64,000 nt of DNA from assembly GCF_019399895.1 (NCBI RefSeq), contig NC_091879.1, forward strand, positions 5,225,001-5,289,000. Reading direction: 5' to 3'. Source of the stretch: Cardiocondyla obscurior (lineage: Eukaryota > Arthropoda > Insecta > Hymenoptera > Formicidae). The notes under the pieces were generated by a model. It saw only the letters and a list, made by a program, of their open reading frames with translations. It searched no databases and was not told where the DNA came from. Below are positions 52,876 through 61,510 of the stretch, piece after piece (the first letter of the stretch is position 1; every line of letters begins with the position of its first letter). The translations under genes were made by a program, and so were the position numbers.

Positions 52876-53610
52876 ATGTCGATCACGCTCACGTTAACCG
52901 GTAGGAGCAGTGTTCTCCATTCGAGCTACTCACCGGCGTTAGATCTCAGTGATGGTGATTACGAGCTCGGTCTCACGGACTTTGCGACTTACAACACCAT
53001 ACCGAACGTCGATTCTACGAACAACAAGTTTTACTATGGCATGGACGGTAAAGAAATTACGATTTCCGAGGGATCGTACGAGATACAGGCCATAGACAAA
53101 TTTTTGAAACACGCGATACCGCGACAACGCGACACCGTCGATGGAAATCGTAATGAGAAGAGCGAGAAGAATGAGAAGAATGATGATTTCTCGATAGCAA
53201 TTCGCGCCAACTTCAACACTATGAAAAGCGAGATCAAATCCGCGTACGTGGTGAACTTTTCAAAACCAAACTCGTTGGGACCGCTTCTCGGATTCTCACC
53301 GCACCGCGTACTGCAACCGCGAAAGTGGCACGAGTCCGACTTACCGATCAATATAATCAATCTGAATATTATTCGCATCGAATGTAACGTAACCGCGGGC
53401 GCATACTGCAACGGCGAACGCGTGCACACGATTCATGAATTTTCACCGAAAGTGCCACCGGGATATAAGATCACGGAAACGCCCACACAGGTCATTTACC
53501 TACCGATCATCGTGCGATACGTTACGGATCTCACGATACGCGTCACCAACCAAAACGGACGACCGCTCGACTTTCGCGGAGAGGAGATCACCGTCAGATT
53601 GCACGTGTGA
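52876..53610 (+). CDS. Penton-like minor capsid protein (single jelly roll)
   Basis: 244 aa from ATG, 36 bp after the protease. Blocks shared with piece D: MSITLTLTGRSSVLH, FATYNTIPNVDSTNNKFYY, NTMKSEIKSAYVVNF, LGFSPHRVLQPRKWHESD, FSPKVPPGYKITETP, DFRGEEITVRLHV. The alternation of short strands fits the vertex capsid protein of Polintons/adintoviruses. The frame is intact in B, while D has a frameshift. Confidence 0.75.
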   Translation: MSITLTLTGRSSVLHSSYSPALDLSDGDYELGLTDFATYNTIPNVDSTNNKFYYGMDGKEITISEGSYEIQAIDKFLKHAIPRQRDTVDGNRNEKSEKNEKNDDFSIAIRANFNTMKSEIKSAYVVNFSKPNSLGPLLGFSPHRVLQPRKWHESDLPINIINLNIIRIECNVTAGAYCNGERVHTIHEFSPKVPPGYKITETPTQVIYLPIIVRYVTDLTIRVTNQNGRPLDFRGEEITVRLHV

Positions 53611-53631
53611 CAACGACAACGATAACGTGGC

Positions 53632-53820
53632 ATGTTAATACCGAACGAAACGAGACGCGTTACGACGATCAGTTTCGGTACTGGTACGATTCAACAGCCT
53701 GAACCGCGACAACATATTACTGTAAATAGCGTTGGAAGGATAAGAAGAAGAAGACTAACCGAAACAAACGTTGAATTTCTGAGATCGCTCGGATTCGCTG
53801 TGCGAAATAATTTTATCTGA
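53632..53820 (+). CDS. Small basic conserved ORF between penton and hexon genes
   Basis: 62 aa from ATG. Its C-terminal block (IRRRRLTETNVEFLRSLGF) matches the 47-aa ORF at 61365-61508 in piece D, in the same place. The N-terminal half is poorly conserved. A basic short protein here could be a virion core or scaffold peptide. Function not known. Confidence 0.6.
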   Translation: MLIPNETRRVTTISFGTGTIQQPEPRQHITVNSVGRIRRRRLTETNVEFLRSLGFAVRNNFI

Positions 53821-53823
53821 ACG

Positions 53824-54984
53824 ACGGCCGACATTCTGAATATCCAAGACGAACCGGTCTTCGACGATCGAATCGTCAAGATTGAGACTCACGCCTACAA
53901 TCCGTTTGCCAATACGACGTTCGGATACAGCGATGAGATAAGAATACCGATACAGCAGCAAGATCTGTACACGCTGCCGCACGAGAGTTTTCTCTACATC
54001 GAGGGAAAATTAACGAAGGGCAAGGTGGTTGCAGGAGCCGACGTGATCCTCGGGGACAACTGTATCGCCTTCATGTTCGATGAGATACGATACGAGCTTG
54101 AAGGTGTGGAGATCGATCGTAACAGAAACGTTGGCGTAACCAGCACGCTGAAAAATTACGCGACCGTTTCATCCTACAGGAGCGTGATTCTGCGGAACGC
54201 GGGAAGGCTCGGTCCCACGATCAATGCAAACGGTTACTTCAATTTCTGCGTACCGCTCAACATGCTGCTGGGATTTTGCGAGGACTATAGACGCGTCGTG
54301 ATCAACGCTCGTCACGAATTGATTCTCATACGAGCGCGCAACGACAACAATTGTCTGGTGGGCAGTTCCGCGGTCGAGCCTAAAGTTGACTTGCTGAAAA
54401 TACAATGGCGTATGCCTCACGTACTTTTAAACGAGGTAAAGAAATTGGCGATGTTCCGCACCTTGGAGAGCGGTCGATTCGTCAGTATGGGATTTCGCTT
54501 ATGGGATCTGTATGAGTTTCCGCTACTGCAACTCACGACCAAGCACTCGTGGGCCATCAAGACCGCCACGCAACTCGAGAAACCTCGATACGTCATCTTC
54601 GCTCTGCAGACAGGTCGAAAAAACATCATGTCCGAGGACAACAGTCGTTTCGACGACTGCAAACTGACCAACGTGAAGCTCTATCTCAACTCCGAGTGCT
54701 ACCCGTACGACGATATGAACCTCGACTTTAGCAAACGTAGATACGCGATTCTCTACGACGCGTACGCGCGTTTTTGCAAAGAATATTACGGCTACGAGTA
54801 TCTCGAACCGAATCTCACCGTCGCGTCGTTTCTGCTCAACGGTCCGTTCGTTATCATCGACTGCTCGCGTCAAAACGAGTCGGTTAAAACCGCTACCGTG
54901 GACGTGAGATTGGAGTTTGAGTGCAAGGACAATGTAGCGCCGAATACCACGGCCTACTGTCTCATCATACACGTGCGTATGTAA
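53824..54984 (+). CDS. MCP: Hexon-like major capsid protein; start is ACG instead of ATG
   Basis: 387 codons. The double-jelly-roll capsid protein of Maverick/adintoviruses. Blocks: YNPFANTTFGYSDEIRIP, FMFDEIRYELEGVEIDRNRN, FCVPLNMLLGFCEDYRR, INARHELILIRARNDNN, FDDCKLTNVKLYLNSE, VIDCSRQNES, NTTAYCLIIH. In piece D the gene begins with ATG at 61511. The matching codon here (53824) is ACG. The next in-frame ATG is 54025, far inside the fold. Either a mutation has silenced it or initiation is at ACG, as some parvoviruses do. The rest of the frame is open. Confidence 0.82.
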   Translation, partial: TADILNIQDEPVFDDRIVKIETHAYNPFANTTFGYSDEIRIPIQQQDLYTLPHESFLYIEGKLTKGKVVAGADVILGDNCIAFMFDEIRYELEGVEIDRNRNVGVTSTLKNYATVSSYRSVILRNAGRLGPTINANGYFNFCVPLNMLLGFCEDYRRVVINARHELILIRARNDNNCLVGSSAVEPKVDLLKIQWRMPHVLLNEVKKLAMFRTLESGRFVSMGFRLWDLYEFPLLQLTTKHSWAIKTATQLEKPRYVIFALQTGRKNIMSEDNSRFDDCKLTNVKLYLNSECYPYDDMNLDFSKRRYAILYDAYARFCKEYYGYEYLEPNLTVASFLLNGPFVIIDCSRQNESVKTATVDVRLEFECKDNVAPNTTAYCLIIHVRM

Positions 54985-55120
54985 AGCGATGAATTGATGA
55001 ACGTTGCGTATTCGCTTTCTTTCCGTCGTATACGTAACATCGATAGAGAAAGAGATTCTTATCATCGTCATGAAACCTTCAAAGTATTAACCATCTTGTT
55101 GGTGTGAGAACGCGAGTCGC

Positions 55121-55312
55121 ATGAAGGAAGATAAAACTACGCAAACGGATCCTAGACCGACGGATCACTTATTGAACAAAGGAATGACGTATCGAGTGAC
55201 ATCCACGGGAAACACAGTGGTTGACGTAGCCACGCAAACGGATAAGAAGTCGCGAAGCGAACGACTTCAGGAACGCGTGACGGATTTTGTCTCGAAGCAT
55301 TTAAAAAAGTAA
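55121..55312 (+). CDS. Small hypothetical Maverick gene
   Basis: 63 aa from ATG (MKEDKTTQTDPRPTD), with two KTTQTD/VATQTD motifs (TQT is a dynein light chain LC8-binding signature) and a basic helical end (SERLQERVTDFVSKHLKK). Its last 30 bases and 3' flank are the source of the inverted block at 25249-25378. No copy is seen in D, which ends at the capsid gene. Confidence 0.5.
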   Translation: MKEDKTTQTDPRPTDHLLNKGMTYRVTSTGNTVVDVATQTDKKSRSERLQERVTDFVSKHLKK

Positions 55313-55434
55313 TACAATTTGGAAAAGAGGGAGATAAAATTAAAAGATTGACGAATACGCTCGCGCGTGTTCAGTAACGAAATTTCCTCCGATCGAGTCG
55401 CATCGTTATCATCATCATCATCATCATCATCATC

Positions 55435-55992
55435 ATGTCCACGCCAACGTTCGTCGATCTCCAAGGATATCCCATCGGACGACGTTTCGTCGTGAAGAAA
55501 GCGGCGGTGCTGCGAGGTGGTACCGTTCTTGCGCATTACGTCTTTGCAAAGCCTATGCCATGGGGTGTTGTATCGCGAGACGACAGACGCCTCGTTACCT
55601 GGTTGGTACGAAATCATCACGGTATAGCGTGGGAAGACGGGGACGTTCCGTACAGTCAGGCTAAACGCCAGATCATCAGGGCCCTACAGAACGAGGAAGA
55701 TTGCTACGATCACGCTATCGTATACGTCAAAGGACTCGAGAAACGCGATTGGCTGCGAGATATGCTTGAAGAGGATTACTACGGCGACGACTATGACGAT
55801 GGTCACAAATTCTACACGGACAATCTGATCGTCAGAAACATCAAAGATGATTTCGAACATGTTAAATCACTTAGCGATTTAAACGATTCGAATACTTTCC
55901 GCTGTAGGAGACATTACAAAAATTGCGCCGTGCAAAATGTATTTAAATTGTACAATGGGTGGCGTAACCGTCAAAATGATGATAATGTATAA
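55435..55992 (+). CDS. Conserved Maverick-associated protein of unknown function
   Basis: 185 aa from ATG, preceded by an ATC repeat. N-terminal part TFVDLQGYPIGRRFVVKKAAVL, then GTVLAHYVFAKPMPWG, WLVRNHHGIAWEDGDVPY and AIVYVKGLEKRDWL. I recall this pattern from uncharacterised proteins linked to Mavericks in arthropods and cnidarians. The VDLQG start and KG-x-x-K-x-x-WL block could reflect an exonuclease-like (RNase H) fold, but no full catalytic set is visible. The acidic linker EEDYYGDDYDD and a Cys/His tail follow. Frame intact. Confidence 0.6.
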   Translation: MSTPTFVDLQGYPIGRRFVVKKAAVLRGGTVLAHYVFAKPMPWGVVSRDDRRLVTWLVRNHHGIAWEDGDVPYSQAKRQIIRALQNEEDCYDHAIVYVKGLEKRDWLRDMLEEDYYGDDYDDGHKFYTDNLIVRNIKDDFEHVKSLSDLNDSNTFRCRRHYKNCAVQNVFKLYNGWRNRQNDDNV

Positions 55993-56313
55993 TTTTTAAA
56001 TAAACTTTTTTTTTTTTCATACTTATACTTCTGCGCCTTTGGATTATTTTACCCCTCTCCTAATTACCTTCTCTCAATTACCTTCTACCAATCACTTTCT
56101 CTTAATTACCCTCTCCGATAATTTGTCTAACTGCGTTTTATATTACCCCACTCTATGCAAAATTTTAAATAATGAAAGAGGGGATTTTTTTACAACCGTC
56201 CTCGACTCGAGGTACCCTCTGATCGTGCGATCAGTACATTTTTCGCTTTGGCCGCAACAGCAGCAACGATTACGACAACGTCTACGATTACGTCTACGAT
56301 TACGAATACGACA
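55993..56313. other. Spacer with TTACC-TCTC and TACGATTACG repeats
   Basis: AATTACCTTCTC repeats (56058-56130) and TCTACGATTACG repeats (56278-56310). No gene of its own. Confidence 0.4.
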
Positions 56314-57030
56314 ATGTATTACACCGAGAGAAATTGCTACAAAGTGCGTCGAATTGATTGCGGTAATGAACCCTCCTCATTTAACGAGTAAGTATTTTTT
56401 TATTATAAAAATTATTTACTTTAAAATTAATATATTAATATTCACGATTGTTCTTATTTAATTTCCAGCGTCCCACCAAAACGATACGTGACGCGCTTAC
56501 TATGCAGGCGATACCCGCTGACCCGCACGGGATACAAATATCTCGAAATCGGCGTGAACGTTGGTCCGCGTAGTTTTGTGGAGATCATCGTAGGCGATAA
56601 ACGAGGAGATGAATTGTCGATGTTGCTTGACACCTGGAAGGAACTCTGCGAGCATCGATAGACAATTCAGAATATGCTTCGCGATCGACCGAAGCAACCA
56701 TACGACTGTTTGAACATAGGTTCGCTCACAGTGCGAATATGTTATATGAACGAAATGAAACTTGTGCGACTTGAATCTTTCGACTCACGTATAGCTATGA
56801 CCGAGGCTACGTTCACGCGAATGTTGGATTTTGATAATTGCGTCGCTTTGAAATTCAACGTACTCACCAAAGCCCTACCGAAGATCGACGACAAATACGA
56901 GCAATTTTGTAAAATCGCTTCTGCATCAAGAAGTCGTACCGAAGCGGTGAGCGCTGTACGCAGCAGCGATTCCTTCGACGAACAACAAATTATAGATTGT
57001 GAACTGCTTGCGATTATAATAAATGTGTAA
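56314..57030 (+). pseudogene. Conserved Maverick gene (homologue of 3473-4152) with nonsense codon
   Basis: Exon 56314-56387 and exon 56469-57030, GTAAGT donor and TTCCAG acceptor; the phase fits. YLEIGVNVGPRSFVEI and the C-terminal block FDEQQIIDCELLAIII match piece C. A TAG at 56659-56661 interrupts the second exon about 90 codons in. The rest stays open to TAA. It is the last gene before the right terminal repeat. Confidence 0.7.
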
Positions 57031-57289
57031 AAAAAAAGTATAATGGAATATATTGTATCGCATATTTAAAAAATATATACTTTGTAGTCTATATGTAACA
57101 TTTTTAATTATTTCTATTCCATCCTTCATTTTCTTTATAATTGTGAGGCGTAAATCCCACCTCGTGAATCCGCCTTGTTCATATGTAACGTATGTATCTG
57201 AGAGAGAAAGAAATAAGATAAGGAGGAGCGATTACCCGGGGGGTGTGTACAGCGTCACCCGCATTCGAATCGTATGAGCGCATAAAAGA

Positions 57290-58000
57290 ATCGTTGATAA
57301 ACGATAGGCGGCGCGAACGAGTGCGAGCGAGAGGGAACGATGAGCGCGCCATACTTTGCGTTCAACGGGTGCGAGCGAGAGGAGATGATGGGCGGCGCGA
57401 ACGAGTGCGAGCGAGAGGGAACGATGGGCGCGATACCTTGCGATCCGCCGCTTGCCGCCGCCGTCGCCGCCCGTTGCCGCCGCGATGCCACACGACCCTT
57501 TAAAAATCGCGACTTTGAAAAAATCGCAACTCCTTTGAAAGTCGCGATGCCGCATAAACATGCGCTGCGCGACGACACGCTTATCATTTTTAAAAATAAT
57601 ATTGCATTTCAGAGTTTCGATGTTGTTATTATTTTCTAAACAATTCGTTCCTAGAATCGCCGACACAGGGGCGATTTATAAATACCCACCCCCTCCCCGC
57701 ATGACGTCATTACCCCTTGCCCTAGGTCTCACAGACCCAGAACCGTTAACACCCCCCCTCCCCGCGTGACATCATTACCCCTCGCCTTAGGTCACATGGA
57801 TACACTAACACGTAGTGATCCAGAACCGCTCCGTGCGTTCAACGGGTGCGAGCGAGAGGAGATGATGGGCGGCGCGAACGAGTGCGAGCGAGAGGGAACG
57901 ATTAACATCCCCCTCCCCGCGTGACGTCATTACCCCTCGCCCTAGGTCACACGGATACACTAACACGTAGTGATCCAGAATCGCTCAGTATACATCTACT
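57290..58000 (-). repeat. Right terminal inverted repeat of Maverick B
   Basis: The inverse of 24753 onward: terminus CAGTATACATCTACT at 58000, TGACGTCA at about 57924 and 57700, TATA box near 57675, then minisatellite CGAGCGAGAGGGAACGATG units to about 57290. It has the full GGCGGCAACGGGCGGC stretch that the left copy lacks. Codon-like frames inside it are low complexity. Confidence 0.85.
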
Positions 58001-58503
58001 AACGCTGATTTAATTGGAGTCGATGCTGTTATCGGTGACGTTGCATTTGATCGTTTCCGTTTTGGCGTCAATCTACTTTCATCTTTTTCTTCTCCCAATA
58101 AAGATATCAACGATGTATTTATTAATCGATTCCGTTTTGGTGTCGATCTACTTTCTTCTTTTTCTTTAGGTAATGATATTGGAGATGCTGTAATTAATCG
58201 TTTTTGTTTTGGCGTTAACACATCTTTTTTCTCCGAGAAATACGATTCGTTCTTTGATATGGCTTATTCAACTTCGTTGTTTCCAACGGTGTTTTCTACA
58301 ATCTGTTTAAGAAGCTCAACGATGGGTTTAAAATGTCGCTCCAACGCGATATCTTCTTCCATTTTTCCCGTCTTCATAGCATGATACTTTTTGCGAATCG
58401 AATCGCTCGTTTGAGCAATTTTCTTCGCAATTATCTCTCGATTTTTAAGTTTACTGTTGTTATTTATATCGAGCTTGACAGTTATCAATCGGTGTATCGA
58501 CAA
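58001..58503 (-). pseudogene. Truncated homologue of the 37741-38822 gene
   Basis: The charged N-terminal block (KIAQTSDSIRKKYHAMKTGK, then LERHFKPIVELLKQIVEN) matches 38822 onward. It continues past a stop at 58264 as a Thr-Pro-Lys repeat region (LTPKQKRL, STPKRNRL, LTPKRKRS). It is cut at 58000 by the B terminus, whose first bases encode the last codons. No ATG opens the frame. Confidence 0.65.
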
Positions 58504-58515
58504 CGACTGATCACA

Positions 58516-59205
58516 TTATGATACCACGAAGACGTTAAATCCCTTTCTATAGCGACCGTTTGAAATAGCACTGTCCTTATCAATCACCACAAATCCATAC
58601 TTTTGTTGCCAACATATTCGACACAATTTATCAAAATCTTCGAATGACATATCAGTGTTAACATGATCATTATATATATATTTCATATTTGTAACATCCT
58701 GTTTAAATAGAATTAAAAAATTCGTATTGTCACGTATAAGATTCTTCGGTATTTTCGCATACGTTTGACAAAGATAAAAACTGTCAACGTTCGCGTGTTG
58801 CCCTATTGCAAAGTATTCTCTTACCGCATCCTGCTTATCACATGCTATGTCATCAAAAATAAATATAAAATTCGGAAGTGCTTCGCTCGGTGGAACAACA
58901 TCAATATTACTTGAAAATGTGAAATAATTAATTTCTTCTATTGGTGCCAATATTTTTTTCAAATACTGATATTTTGGTTGTTGCAACGATTTCGAGTATA
59001 CATAAACGTTTTCAAATCGTATACCATGCGGACTTTCCAACAGACTTATTAATACATTAGTTTTGCCGCAATTTGATGGACCACAAATGATAGCGCGAGT
59101 AGAACTCGGTAACATGTTTCCATGTCTATGTAACACACACTCGGATAATAACTTGTCATCGAAATTCACCACCTTGATTGGTGGCGCTTGCTGTATGAAC
59201 CGCAT
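58516..59205 (-). CDS. Packaging ATPase, intact copy in D
   Basis: 229 aa from ATG. Walker A CGPSNCGKTNVL, then VYVYSKSLQQPKYQYL, Walker B FIFIFDDIACDKQ with both acids, YLCQTYAKIPKNLIRDN as sensor region and a CRICWQQKYGF Cys pair. It is continuous with its N-terminus MRFIQQAPPIKVV, unlike B. This is the A32-type ATPase found with double-jelly-roll capsids. Confidence 0.85.
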   Translation of the reverse strand: MRFIQQAPPIKVVNFDDKLLSECVLHRHGNMLPSSTRAIICGPSNCGKTNVLISLLESPHGIRFENVYVYSKSLQQPKYQYLKKILAPIEEINYFTFSSNIDVVPPSEALPNFIFIFDDIACDKQDAVREYFAIGQHANVDSFYLCQTYAKIPKNLIRDNTNFLILFKQDVTNMKYIYNDHVNTDMSFEDFDKLCRICWQQKYGFVVIDKDSAISNGRYRKGFNVFVVS

Positions 59206-59288
59206 TCTACCTTCTAAATGAGATCAATATCATCCATGCTGATATATTTATAGTTGTGTGCATAAAAATTAAACGCTCAGTATTCAAT

Positions 59289-59567
59289 ATGTTTTTGTTG
59301 CTGTCGGACGATTGTAATATTTGTGATTTAACCGCTGAACAACTACAACATATTCCAAAAATATTCTTATTGCAACGATTTTCGCAACATATTGACTATT
59401 TGTGGAATAAGCTTCCTGAACACTTAAAGGCTGATTTAGATGTTCAGCAATACCGCCGATGTTTAAAACATTATAATTTATTGAGTTATGAAACACATGT
59501 TGACGGTCCTGCGCCATTAATAAAAAACTGTATTGAATGTCTGAGAAAATTGGGCGAGGCTTGTTAA
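59289..59567 (+). CDS. Small conserved morphogenesis-block gene, copy D
   Basis: 92 aa from ATG (MFLLLSDDC). Helical, with LTAEQLQHIPK, LPEHLKADLDVQQYRRCLKHY and a CIECLRK end. Overlaps the PLA2 gene start by 31 bases, as in B. Unknown function. Confidence 0.65.
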   Translation: MFLLLSDDCNICDLTAEQLQHIPKIFLLQRFSQHIDYLWNKLPEHLKADLDVQQYRRCLKHYNLLSYETHVDGPAPLIKNCIECLRKLGEAC

Positions 59568-60184
59568 ACAGAGCGATTAACGCACTTCCGTTTGAATTGC
59601 ACATACCCGGGTACCAGTTTTGTGGCCCAGGAACTCGATTAAACGAACGATTTGCTAGAGGAGATCGTGGAATTAATCCGTTAGATGCGGCTTGTCGTGA
59701 TCACGATATAGCTTACTTACGTAGCAACAATCTCGCAGAGCGCCACGTGGCTGACAATATTCTCGCCAATAAAGCGCTGCAACGTATTAACGCAGAAGAT
59801 TCAAGTTTTGTTGAAAAAGCTGCAGCCACAACCGTATGGGCAGCTATGAAAGCAAAAACGAAACTTGATATGGGCTTATGTGCAGCGAGGAAGAATACGC
59901 TGAAGAAGAAAACGGTGAAGAAGCGAACACTTCCGATAGCGAAACGTGGTGGCGTTATACCGCTTCTACCCTTACTGGGTGTAATCGGTTCGCTCGCTGG
60001 TGGAGCCGCAGGAATCGCAAAAGCTGTAAATGATAAAAAAGCCTCACAACGCCAACTTGAAGAAATGAAACGTCACAATTACGCCATGGAAGGTCGCGGT
60101 GTTTATCTCGCTCCATACAAACGTGGTGGTGGAGTTCGAAAAAATAATAGAAATAAGAAAGGAAAAAAAAAAAAACGCCGATAA
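59537..60184 (+). CDS. Phospholipase A2 / basic core protein, intact copy in D
   Basis: 215 aa from ATG. PLA2 calcium loop YQFCGPGTRL and catalytic CRDHDIAYLR are both present. In parvoviruses and adintoviruses this activity breaches the endosome. The middle is Lys-rich (KKKTVKKRTLPIAKRGG). A hydrophobic Gly-rich segment (LLPLLGVIGSLAGGAAGIAKAV) resembles adenovirus core/membrane-active peptides. It ends in a Lys/Arg tail read through an A13 run at 60163-60175. The protease lies in the -1 frame after that run. Confidence 0.82.
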   Translation: MSEKIGRGLLNRAINALPFELHIPGYQFCGPGTRLNERFARGDRGINPLDAACRDHDIAYLRSNNLAERHVADNILANKALQRINAEDSSFVEKAAATTVWAAMKAKTKLDMGLCAARKNTLKKKTVKKRTLPIAKRGGVIPLLPLLGVIGSLAGGAAGIAKAVNDKKASQRQLEEMKRHNYAMEGRGVYLAPYKRGGGVRKNNRNKKGKKKKRR

Positions 60185-60587
60185 GACGTTAAAACTTCCC
60201 AAAGGTGCTACTACAGATATACAGTTGCGACAATTAGCGAAACACATGCGCATTCCATATTTTAGAAGCGTTTTTATGCGTGATACTTTACCGATTGGGG
60301 GAATACATCAAAACGAGAGCGGTATTGTGAATTTAGATAAAGTTGAAGGATTAGGTACCCACTGGGTGGCATATGCGAAAAGAGGAAATCGCGCTATGTA
60401 TTTTGATAGTTTCGGTAATCTTCAACCACCACAAAAACTTGCTCGATATCTGGGGAATGATGCAACACGAATTGAATATAATCGCTTACCATATCAACGA
60501 TATAATCAAAACAACTGTGGGCAATTGTGTCTACTGTTTCTACAGACGATTGATACACAATTTAAGACCAAACATTATGCGCTGTAA
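60176..60587 (+). CDS. Adenain-like protease, copy D, no ATG of its own
   Basis: The frame after the A13 run reads to TAA at 60587. Catalytic residues: His in GTHWVAYAKRG, Asp in YFDSFGNL and Cys in NQNNCGQLCLLFL. No ATG precedes the conserved start in this frame, and the first Met is already inside the fold. It is therefore either expressed by slippage from the PLA2 gene or has lost a base in the run. In B the two reading frames are continuous. Confidence 0.72.
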
Positions 60588-60601
60588 ACTCAGTATCAAA
60601 C

Positions 60602-61358
60602 ATGTCGCTGACGCTCACGTTATCGAGCAAAAGTAGTATCCTCGCGGTGAGCTACTTTCCCGCTATAGATTTAAGCGATAGAGAATATGAACTCGGGCTG
60701 GCTGATTTTGAAACGTATTTTACAGTTCCTAATGTAAACTCATCAAATAGTACATTCTATTTCGATAATGCTGATGATGATAATGATGGAGAAAGTATTA
60801 CCATTCCTGACGGCTCGTATGAACTGTGCGATATTGCCGAATATCTAAAACGTACACTTGACGAGCTTCATATCAATGATGTTACAAAGAACATGATTTC
60901 ATATGGTAATGATGAAAAAGATCATCCTTTAACGTTTAAAGCTAATAACAATACGATGAAAATCGAGATTAAGTGTATTTATCAAATAAATTTCACCAAA
61001 CCATGCAACATTGGATCGTTGTTAGGATTTTCATCAGATTGCATACTCGAGCCGTTACGTTGGCATGAATCGGACGCACCGATACAAATTATCAATGTAA
61101 ATGTTATTCGCATTGAATGCAGTGTAACGGGGGGGTGCATACAGTAATGGAAAACGTGTACATACAATACATGAATTTTCACCTAAGGTTCCACCTGGAT
61201 ATAAGATATCTGAAACTCCAACACAGATCATTTACCTTCCAGTCGTCGTACGAAGCGTTACTGATTTGACGATTCGCATTGTAGATCAGAACGGACGATT
61301 GCTTGATTTTCGTGGCGAAGAAATTACCGTGAGACTGCATGTGCGGAGACGACTTTAG
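60602..61358 (+). pseudogene. Penton-like protein, copy D, one frameshift
   Basis: ATG at 60602. Matches the B protein up to the VTGG block at a G7 run (61129-61135), where one extra base moves the frame to an early stop at 61147. The remaining conserved part (VHTIHEFSPKVPPGYK..., DFRGEEITVRLHV) continues in another frame to TAG at 61358. Confidence 0.78.
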
Positions 61359-61364
61359 TGTGAG

Positions 61365-61508
61365 ATGCTCGTTTTGAATAAAACGTCGAACGTGAGACAA
61401 ACTAAATACACAGCTTCCACCAAAGGGGTTCAATTATTGAAGAAAAAACTTACTACATCAAACGTAGAATTTTTTAAATCACTGGGTTTCATTGTGTGTA
61501 ACATTTAA
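61365..61508 (+). CDS. Small conserved ORF, copy D
   Basis: 47 aa from ATG (MLVLNKTSNV). Its end TTSNVEFFKSLGF matches 53632-53820. It sits 6 bp after the penton stop and 2 bp before the capsid ATG, a compact order typical of a real gene. Confidence 0.55.
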   Translation: MLVLNKTSNVRQTKYTASTKGVQLLKKKLTTSNVEFFKSLGFIVCNI

Positions 61509-61510
61509 AA

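Larger units (their letters stand above)
24753..58000 (+). mobile_element. Maverick/Polinton B, near complete (adintovirus-like)
   Basis: Bounded by inverted termini: AGTAGGTGTATCTTGAGCGG on the left and the inverse of AGTAGATGTATACTGAGCGA on the right, with terminal repeats of about 0.7 kb. Total length is 33.2 kb, or about 21.5 kb without the retrotransposon at 40672-52458. It encodes family B polymerase, integrase, ATPase, protease, penton-like and hexon-like capsid proteins, the full Polinton set. The 6 bases outside the ends (AAATTT and AACGCT) do not match, so no target duplication is seen. Confidence 0.9.

Noticed and set aside
24747..58006. 6-bp target duplication of Maverick B
   Set aside because: AAATTT and AACGCT outside the ends do not match; shifting the borders by a few bases does not help.
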